A DNA stretch of 22,190 nt from assembly GCA_937967805.1 (NCBI GenBank), contig CALBTC010000364.1, forward strand, positions 1 to 22,190. The letters run 5' to 3'. Below, in pieces: positions 17,879-22,190 of the stretch (positions are counted from its first letter, which is position 1; every line of letters begins with the position of its first letter). The notes beneath the pieces were generated by a model. That model made no database searches. It saw nothing but the letters and a program-made list of their open reading frames with translations, and was not told where the DNA came from. The position numbers were made by a program, and so were the translations under genes. This DNA comes from an uncultured Anaerolineaceae bacterium. Lineage in GTDB: Bacteria; Chloroflexota; Anaerolineae; Promineifilales; Promineifilaceae.

Positions 17879-18667
17879 TTAGCCGTAAGAAAACCAGTCG
17901 TCGATTTCTTCCGGTGCGACGTCGGTTCGCCAACTTTTGGCTTGATTGTTGTTGATGCCTGGGACCAGGGCGTACGGTGTGTCGAAGGTGCTGAGTACTT
18001 CCTGGGTCTTGGCTGCCATAGATTCGGCAAATTGGGTGTCTACCAGTGAGAGGATGCGGTAGATACCCTTCTCGGCCCGCTTCTCAGCCACCCATTGCCA
18101 GGTACGGCCGTTGGGTGGGTCCGTTGGTTCGCCCTTCTTGCGGTATCTGGTATCGCGTTGATAAACCAGCTCGCTGGCGTCTACCACGGCCCAGCTGGTG
18201 CGGAGCAGCATCTCCTGGGCCTGCTGCCACGGGGTGCCGGTAGCCAGCACCTGCTCGTACCGGGAGAGGCGAAACCCTTTGCAGATCGCGGCAAGAGAAC
18301 CATCGGGGATGCCATAATACGTCCGCTCCTCGGTGGTCATGGGGCGCGGCTCGCCAAACTTCGGCTGCCACATTACGCTGTCGATCTCGTTCGCCTTGCG
18401 CCGGTAGTAGGCGATGCCCAACTCCACAACGGGCTGGCCGTTGCTCCCCGGCCAAACGTAGATTTCGCCAACGGTGGGCAGCGGGTTGGCCCCGCAGAGG
18501 ATGGCAAGCTGGGCGACGGCTCTCATGCCTGGTTCGCCCACCTGCTGGGCCATCGGGTGCATGGCCATCAGCCGGGCGGTGATTTCCCGCACGTCGTCCC
18601 GTTCACCGTAGATTTTCACCACCTGGGGCGATTCAATAACTTCTATTGCTGATTGCGTATTTGTCAT
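17879..18667 (-). CDS. RecT/Bet-like single-strand annealing candidate
   Basis: A 262-residue protein. Residues 47-93 (RAVAQLAILCGANPLP, then GEIYVWPG and VVELGIAYYRRKA) resemble the conserved stretch of RecT/Bet-type recombinases, where a helix with 'GLNP' is followed by a strand, a short loop and a 'idGyr' segment. If right, it anneals complementary single strands during phage recombination, with the SSB encoded upstream as partner. The fit is by eye only, and no exonuclease gene is seen next to it. GGAGGACGAAAGCAC precedes ATG 18667, which overlaps the stop of the 68-residue gene (ATGA). Alternative: an uncharacterised phage early protein. Confidence 0.5.
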   Translation of the reverse strand: MTNTQSAIEVIESPQVVKIYGERDDVREITARLMAMHPMAQQVGEPGMRAVAQLAILCGANPLPTVGEIYVWPGSNGQPVVELGIAYYRRKANEIDSVMWQPKFGEPRPMTTEERTYYGIPDGSLAAICKGFRLSRYEQVLATGTPWQQAQEMLLRTSWAVVDASELVYQRDTRYRKKGEPTDPPNGRTWQWVAEKRAEKGIYRILSLVDTQFAESMAAKTQEVLSTFDTPYALVPGINNNQAKSWRTDVAPEEIDDWFSYG

Positions 18668-18870
18668 GTGCTTTCGTCCTCCAGATCGTCAACGAGTTCG
18701 ACAATCTCGCCGCTTTCTTGCCAGACGTGAAAATAAGGCCAGCGGCCTGGCTTTTGCAGCTCCTCGCGGACCCGTTCGCGGGCGTGGTCTTCGTCGGTGG
18801 CCAACACGCCGATGATGCCAGCGCGTCGGGTGGAACCTTTGGGATAGTAGTAAGCTCGGTATCGGTTCAT
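18664..18870 (-). CDS. Hypothetical protein, 68 residues
   Basis: A small charged protein, NRYRAYYYPKGSTRRAGIIG at the start and an acidic tail (ELVDDLEDEST). The pattern of two strands and a helix (DEDHARERVREELQK) resembles small phage or plasmid proteins of unknown role. AGGAGAAATCAC directly precedes ATG 18870. Its stop overlaps the start of the RecT-like gene (ATGA), so they form a coupled pair. Confidence 0.6.
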   Translation of the reverse strand: MNRYRAYYYPKGSTRRAGIIGVLATDEDHARERVREELQKPGRWPYFHVWQESGEIVELVDDLEDEST

Positions 18871-18920
18871 GTGATTTCTCCTATGAATGGTGTGTTGTGT
18901 ATGGGGGTCAATTTTTTGGA

Positions 18921-19802
18921 TCAGCCAGCCTCGGGCTCTGGCTGCTTCTCGTGCAGCGCCTGGGCGGTGTCCATGATGAAGGTGACGGCCTGCATCGTTC
19001 GCTCCAGAACTTTGGTGCAGGCCTGAATGACGCTTAGACTGGCGGCTTCGGCATACGCTTCAATGTAGCTGTACGTCTTGCCCAGGTTGGCCTCGTACTC
19101 CATGCCTAGCAGGATGGCGAGCGTCGCCGCGCCAAATTGGGCCACGGTTTCACTGCGCCAATGCTGGCCGCGCTCTTTCAGGTTGCCCTGCCGGTCGTCG
19201 GCCAGGTGGATTAGCTCATGCAGCCAGGTATCGACGTTTTCTACCCCCAGAGAGATAAGCTCCCGGCCGCCGCGATTCGAGTAGCGGCCTCGGGCAAAGC
19301 CTTCTTTGCCGCTGTAGGTGTTGACCTTCACCCCCAGGTGTTCAGCCACCTCATACAGCGGCAGGGATTGCAGAAACGCCCGCTCAGCGGCTAAATCAGC
19401 CTCGCTTTCCAGCGGATCACCCTCGGTTTGGGTGACATCAAAGACGGCTGCCCCTTTGAAGCCGTAAATCTTCTTGACTTCTTCGGTCTCGCCGTTGGGC
19501 CTCTCTTCTTCCTCCTTTCTCATCAGGGGGAAAAGAATGTAGGTGGCGGCCCGTTCACCCTTGATGACCGAGCGGCCGACCTCCTCCCACTGGCGGAAGC
19601 CTCTGGCGTCGATACAGCCAGCGATGACGCAGGCGAACTGATTAAGCCACGACCAGTTAATCATGGGGGCAGCTCCCAGCTGGCGCTGGATATACATGGT
19701 CGCCAACGGTTCCGGGATGTTGCCTGACTGGAAACGGTCAATGATTTTGGCCATAGTTTCATTGGCCCTTTGTTGGCCTTTAGAGATTTTCTTGGTTGTC
19801 AT
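18921..19802 (-). CDS. ArdC-like anti-restriction protein
   Basis: A 293-residue protein with the two-part ArdC layout. The N-terminal domain (about 10-125) has MINWSWLNQF, a GFRQWEEVGRSVIKGERAATYILFP segment typical of the ArdC single-strand-DNA-binding domain (given here in two parts of the family's order), and FKGAAVFDVTQTEG. The C-terminal zincin domain has HELIH (195-199) and E218 in the following RSETVAQFGAA helix as the third zinc ligand. ArdC proteins protect incoming conjugative or phage DNA from host restriction. ATG 19802 is chosen because AAGGAGAAATCACACC precedes it; earlier codons lie in the hairpin. Structured RNA copy 2 lies directly upstream. An anti-restriction gene a few kilobases from a restriction-like operon is a notable pairing. 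Confidence 0.88.
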   Translation of the reverse strand: MTTKKISKGQQRANETMAKIIDRFQSGNIPEPLATMYIQRQLGAAPMINWSWLNQFACVIAGCIDARGFRQWEEVGRSVIKGERAATYILFPLMRKEEEERPNGETEEVKKIYGFKGAAVFDVTQTEGDPLESEADLAAERAFLQSLPLYEVAEHLGVKVNTYSGKEGFARGRYSNRGGRELISLGVENVDTWLHELIHLADDRQGNLKERGQHWRSETVAQFGAATLAILLGMEYEANLGKTYSYIEAYAEAASLSVIQACTKVLERTMQAVTFIMDTAQALHEKQPEPEAG

Positions 19803-19823
19803 GGTGTGATTTCTCCTTGTGCG

Positions 19824-19867
19824 TTCGTGACGGCTTGCCGCCTGGCCAGCGGCCTGGCCGTCATGAA
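19824..19867. repeat. TTCGTGACGGC inverted-repeat hairpin 5
   Basis: TTCGTGACGGC (19824-19834) pairs with GCCGTCATGAA (19857-19867) with one wobble; the GC-rich loop holds a GGCC palindrome. It sits between structured RNA copy 2 and the ArdC leader, exactly like hairpin 3. Confidence 0.75.
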
Positions 19868-19868
19868 A

Positions 19869-19896
19869 CAAAAACGCCCGACCTTGCGGCCGGGCG
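19869..19896 (-). terminator. Intrinsic terminator of RNA copy 2
   Basis: On the minus strand CGCCCGGCC-GCAA-GGTCGGGCG forms a 9-bp stem with one G-U pair and a GCAA tetraloop, followed by TTTTTG. Same place and sequence type as at copy 1, upstream of the ArdC gene. Confidence 0.82.
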
Positions 19897-20004
19897 GGAA
19901 AACAGGATTACGAATCTGACCTCGCCGTCAGCGAGGGCAATAGGCATCGGGGATTGTTCGGTGGCGGTGAGACTCCTTAAACGAACACGGGGAACAGATT
20001 CGTA
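19869..20004 (-). ncRNA. Structured RNA, copy 2
   Basis: Minus-strand element, 19909-20004 plus terminator. P1 is a perfect 10-bp helix between TACGAATCTG and CAGATTCGTA (20004-19995 with 19918-19909). P2 pairs GTTCG (19986-19982) with CGAAC (19960-19956); P3 pairs CAAT with ATTG (19956-19938); P4 is CCTCGC-TGACG-GCGAGG. Compared with copy 1, P1 has a compensatory T-A/A-T change, P2 has Watson-Crick pairs where copy 1 has wobbles, and P4 has changed on both sides. The P2 loop with AAGGAG and CACCGCCAC is nearly unchanged, as expected of a functional core. Confidence 0.75.
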
Positions 20005-20042
20005 AACCTGAGACGGGGAATAACTAAACTAGATTGGGTTGC

Positions 20043-20086
20043 TTCGTGACCGTCCGGCGGCTGCCGGCCGCTGCACCCGTCACGAT
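20043..20086. repeat. Degenerate TTCGTGAC inverted repeat 6
   Basis: TCGTGAC (20044-20050) is complementary to GTCACGA (20080-20086); the inner GC-rich bases pair poorly. It overlaps the 3' end of the SWIM-protein gene (stop at 20080), unlike the other copies. Confidence 0.55.
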
Positions 20087-20742
20087 TGGCCGGCTTTCGC
20101 CTGCTGCTTCATGCGGAATTGGTTCTGCGCGATTTGGTCATAAAGCCGCTCGTACTGACGTCCCTTGTTGCGGCGTCTGGCCTTCGCTCGGGCCTCGGCC
20201 AGAATGCGCTCACCCTCCGGATCGGATTCGGCTTCAGGTAGCGTCGTTTCCACCGGTTTTGGCTCAGGGACCGTTTCATCCGCCTGGGCCTCATCCCGCT
20301 TTTTCAGGGCGATCTTGGTGGCCAAAATGTGCTTGCATTGGGGCTGGCCATAAATGAGTGGCGCGTTACGCTTCTGGTAATCAAAGCATTCACAGCTGAA
20401 CTTGTGTCGTCTGTCCGGCACCGGTGCGCCTAACGCCGGTTCTTCCCAAAAGAGGCGGCGTATCGTATAGCCGGGTTCTTCGGGCCGAGACCGGACTTTG
20501 GCAACGGTCACAGATTTCCCCCATTGCGAGTAATCCGTGACCTGCGCATCTTCCGGCAGCAGCTCGACGCCGTTGCTTTCAAAGATGATGGCCGCTTTCC
20601 AAAGACGGCTGGTGGCCTGTGGAAAGCGTTGGGCCGCGGTGTAAGCTGCCTGCATGATGGGGGTTTCTTCGCGAGCCTGCTTGAAGCGGCCGCTCTGGTA
20701 AACAAACGTGTTGGTATCCGGTAAATGATGTATAATTTGCAT
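20080..20742 (-). CDS. SWIM zinc-finger protein
   Basis: A 220-residue protein. C117, C119, C136 and H138 (FSCECFDY ... QPQCKHIL) form a CxC...CxH SWIM zinc finger, a module for DNA or protein binding. The N-terminal half has strand-helix character (FVYQSGRF, WKAAIIFESNG) without a known family. The C-terminal 80 residues are charged and helical, probably a coiled coil (ERILAEARAKARRRNKGRQY). I use ATG 20742 because AAGGAGAAATCAC directly precedes it and CAA follows, as in sister genes; the 112 codons upstream run through the terminator and SSB gene. It lies between SSB and ArdC genes, suggesting a role in early phage or plasmid DNA metabolism. Confidence 0.68.
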   Translation of the reverse strand: MQIIHHLPDTNTFVYQSGRFKQAREETPIMQAAYTAAQRFPQATSRLWKAAIIFESNGVELLPEDAQVTDYSQWGKSVTVAKVRSRPEEPGYTIRRLFWEEPALGAPVPDRRHKFSCECFDYQKRNAPLIYGQPQCKHILATKIALKKRDEAQADETVPEPKPVETTLPEAESDPEGERILAEARAKARRRNKGRQYERLYDQIAQNQFRMKQQAKAGQS

Positions 20743-20783
20743 GTGATTTCTCCTTGCGAATGTCCACATTCGTGGGGCGAAAG

Positions 20784-20813
20784 AAAGGGATTGGCCCGTC
20801 CGCCAATCCCTTT
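20784..20813. terminator. Bidirectional-looking terminator after ssb
   Basis: AAAGGGATTGG (20784-20794) and CCAATCCCTTT (20803-20813) form an 11-bp stem. On the minus strand TTTCTTTC overlaps and follows the stem, and on the plus strand a T-rich stretch does. It lies between the SSB stop (20850) and the SWIM-protein start, so it probably separates the two transcripts. Confidence 0.75.
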
Positions 20814-20849
20814 TATTTTGCCTTCGTTTGTAAAAGCTTTTTGGTTGCA

Positions 20850-21230
20850 TCAAAAGGGAATATCTGCCGCAATTTCCTCGGGCGTCTCCTCCTTGGCCGG
20901 GGCCGCGGCGTTCTGCGGTCGGCTGCCGATAAAGCGCATCAAACGGGCGTTGATCTTCAACCCGGCGCGGAAGTTGCCGCCGTTGTCTGTCCAGGTGTCC
21001 ACGATGATTCGCCCTTCGACCAGAACGAGCTGGCCTTTGACGATGTGCATGGCGGCATTGGTCAAACGTTCGCCCCAAAAGGCCACGCTGAACCAGGTGG
21101 TGACATCCTCGTCGTTGATATGTTCATTGACGGCGATAGAGACATTAACGACGGGCGTGCCGTCCGGCAGGTAGCGCATTTCAGCGTTTCGGCCTGCATT
21201 TCCAACAATGGTGATATTTTGATGTGACAT
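20850..21230 (-). CDS. ssb: Single-stranded DNA-binding protein
   Basis: A 126-residue SSB with one OB fold. ITIVGNAGRNAEMRYLPDGT (6-24 region), VVNVSIAVNE and WFSVAFWGERLTNAAMHIVKG match the usual strand order, with VEGRIIVDTWTDNGGN as the next hairpin. The tail is short and Pro/Ala-rich and ends in an acidic tip EEIAADIPF, the canonical partner-binding end. It is shorter than cellular SSBs (about 160-180 residues), as is common on phages and plasmids. AAGGAGAACAACC precedes ATG 21230, a variant of the cluster leader. It coats single strands during replication and recombination and would work with the RecT-like candidate. Confidence 0.93.
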   Translation of the reverse strand: MSHQNITIVGNAGRNAEMRYLPDGTPVVNVSIAVNEHINDEDVTTWFSVAFWGERLTNAAMHIVKGQLVLVEGRIIVDTWTDNGGNFRAGLKINARLMRFIGSRPQNAAAPAKEETPEEIAADIPF

Positions 21231-21263
21231 GGTTGTTCTCCTTGTAGAACTGTGAAATAGGGA

Positions 21264-21288
21264 TAAAAAAAGCGACCTTTCGGCCGCT
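21264..21288 (-). terminator. Intrinsic terminator before ssb
   Basis: On the minus strand AGCGGCC-GAAA-GGTCGCT forms a 7-bp stem with one G-U pair and a GAAA tetraloop, followed by seven T residues. It directly follows the stop of the 94-residue gene (21292), ending that transcript about 35 bases before the SSB start. Confidence 0.82.
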
Positions 21289-21291
21289 GGG

Positions 21292-21576
21292 TTAACTTGG
21301 TATCCAGGGGATGTCATTCGTAGAGGGCAAAGGTAGATCGTCCGGCCGGTTGCCCTCTGCCAGCCATTGGCTCACGTTGCTGATTATTTGCACGTCTTCA
21401 CTCGTGAAAATGTCGTCGGCTTCAAGGGTGAATACACCTTCAGCAAATTGCCGGAGCGCCTGCAAGACGTAAAGGTGCCTGGAGTTGGTCATGATCCAGA
21501 GCCATTCTTGGTAAGTCCAATGCTTTTGATTCTCAGGTTGAACCAAATAGATATTAAGCGAGGTGTCGTGTTGCAT
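21292..21576 (-). CDS. Hypothetical protein, 94 residues
   Basis: A small acidic, mostly helical protein (NSRHLYVLQALRQFAEGVF, then an acidic DDIFTSEDVQIISNVSQWL). No domain is recognised. AAGGAGAAATCAG precedes ATG 21576, and CAA follows the start, as in the other leader genes. It overlaps the end of the DUF4326 gene by 23 bases and ends at an intrinsic terminator, so it closes a short operon with the two DUF4326-type genes. Confidence 0.6.
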   Translation of the reverse strand: MQHDTSLNIYLVQPENQKHWTYQEWLWIMTNSRHLYVLQALRQFAEGVFTLEADDIFTSEDVQIISNVSQWLAEGNRPDDLPLPSTNDIPWIPS

Positions 21577-21931
21577 CTGATTTCTCCTTGTTCTCTCGTA
21601 ACCACGCAGCTGCTGCCATGATGACGTCGATGTGGCATGGTCCGGGTTTACACCAACAGACTAAGGCAATATTGGGCTGATTGATGATGTGGGTCAGGGC
21701 GTCCAAAACTTCTTTGTTGCCTGCCTTGATCTGCTCCCATAACCAGCGTTTGTAATGAGGCAGCGTTTTACCTCGGCCACCAAAATCCTTGACCTTGAAC
21801 CGATTGGCCAGGGGCGACCGGGGTAGCTTGAACCGCCTGTTTTCTCGTCCGACGTATAGCCAGTTGCCGGGAAATGCTTGGTCCAGCGCCGCGATACTTC
21901 CGTAATCTTTGAAATTGATGGCCTGTGGCAT
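21554..21931 (-). CDS. DUF4326 family protein
   Basis: A 125-residue protein with the DUF4326 signature ALVCWCKPGPCHIDVI (89-104; C92, C94, C99, H100). Upstream parts of the family are also visible: WLYVGRENRRFKLPRSPLAN, a KDFGGRGKTLPHYKRWLW segment, and the KEVLDAL helix. Members are common on phages and plasmids, and the biochemical role is unknown; the Cys/His cluster suggests metal binding or catalysis. AAGGAGGG precedes ATG 21931 and overlaps the stop codon of the paralogue upstream, so the two are coupled. It is one of a tandem pair, and only this copy keeps the cysteine motif. Confidence 0.85.
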   Translation of the reverse strand: MPQAINFKDYGSIAALDQAFPGNWLYVGRENRRFKLPRSPLANRFKVKDFGGRGKTLPHYKRWLWEQIKAGNKEVLDALTHIINQPNIALVCWCKPGPCHIDVIMAAAAWLRENKEKSDATRHLA

Positions 21932-21946
21932 GTTGTCTTTCCCTCC

Positions 21947-22190
21947 TTAACGGTCTGCTTTGGCAAACTGCATCTTGTTCTGCACGTAGTATGCTGCTCG
22001 GGCAACAACCTCTGCTGTTTGACCGCTGGGGTATTGGTCATCTACCAGAACCGTTTTCTCGTCGATGACACGCAGCGTATTGATAACTCGCTCGTTGCCC
22101 CTTTGGATTTGTCCCCACAACCATTTGCGGTAGGTCGTCTTTTTGAAGTAAGCCGGTTTCTGCAAAGGGCAGCCTGGCATCCCGTTGCGC
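21947..22190 (-). CDS. Degenerate DUF4326 paralogue, 5' end outside window
   Basis: C-terminal part of a gene that is open to the right edge of the window. RNGMPGCPLQK then TTYRKWLWGQIQRGNERVINTL aligns well with the neighbouring DUF4326 protein (ENRRFKLPRSPLAN ... YKRWLWEQIKAGNKEVLDAL). At the signature position, VLVDDQYPSGQTAEVVARAA replaces ALVCWCKPGPCHIDVIMAAA, so every signature Cys and His is lost although the frame and surrounding residues are kept. An internal ATG at 22180 exists, but the aligned residues before it suggest it is not the true start. It is likely a structural or regulatory paralogue without the catalytic or metal site. Confidence 0.65.
   Translation of the reverse strand, partial: RNGMPGCPLQKPAYFKKTTYRKWLWGQIQRGNERVINTLRVIDEKTVLVDDQYPSGQTAEVVARAAYYVQNKMQFAKADR

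Noticed and set aside
14742..20086. CRISPR array made of the repeated TTCGTGAC elements
   Set aside because: Copies are spaced by whole genes, are palindromic with varying inner sequence, and no cas genes are present.
20743..21078. N-terminal 112 codons of the SWIM-protein frame
   Set aside because: They run through a terminator and the ssb gene; the shared leader marks ATG 20742 as the start.

Overview
The window is a bacterial chromosomal (or metagenome-contig) segment made of accessory DNA. No rRNA, tRNA or taxonomic marker gene is present. Three weak hints fit Chloroflexota, possibly an Anaerolineae-like lineage: a lipoprotein with a Thr/Pro linker and PQQ-type propeller repeats, moderate to high GC, and a very frequent ACGGCCGT palindrome. 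This is an impression, not a proof.

Left part (1-8373). Two uncharacterised minus-strand genes come first: a zinc-ribbon protein and a five-helix membrane protein. A tightly coupled minus-strand defence operon follows, read from 8325 down to 1872. Its genes are a short SAM-binding methyltransferase half, an XRE/ImmA-type metallopeptidase, a DUF4411 PIN-like protein, a complete Eco57I-type N6-adenine methyltransferase with an unusual motif I, and a GIY-YIG plus superfamily 2 helicase fusion. The first three junctions are 4-nt ATGA overlaps; the last is a 17-nt overlap. The layout suggests a restriction-modification-like system with an embedded toxin-antitoxin-like pair.

Middle (8374-12580). 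This stretch is more AT-rich. It holds a plus-strand PD-(D/E)XK-like protein, a minus-strand single-pass membrane protein of unknown family, and a plus-strand PQQ-propeller lipoprotein. The intergenic regions carry related promoter modules, in which TTCRTGAC and GTCACGAA arms bracket an extended -10 box. They also carry two related minus-strand terminators.

Right part (12581-22190). One long minus-strand phage or plasmid early-gene cluster is read from the right edge leftwards. It contains two DUF4326 paralogues (one degenerate and cut by the window), a small unknown, SSB, a SWIM zinc-finger protein, an ArdC-like anti-restriction protein, a RecT/Bet-like candidate, RadC, several unknowns, and the terminase small and large subunits. 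No portal or structural genes follow the terminase, so this looks like a truncated prophage or satellite. Many genes here share one leader, AGGAGAAATCAC before ATG, often followed by CAA. Long TTCGTGACGGCC hairpins precede that leader at several genes.

The most notable find is a two-copy structured non-coding RNA on the minus strand (16481-16615 and 19869-20004). It has a closing helix, inner helices supported by compensatory changes between the copies, and a strong intrinsic terminator. It lies just upstream of the ArdC gene and of a CxxC protein gene, and I do not recognise it as a known RNA family.
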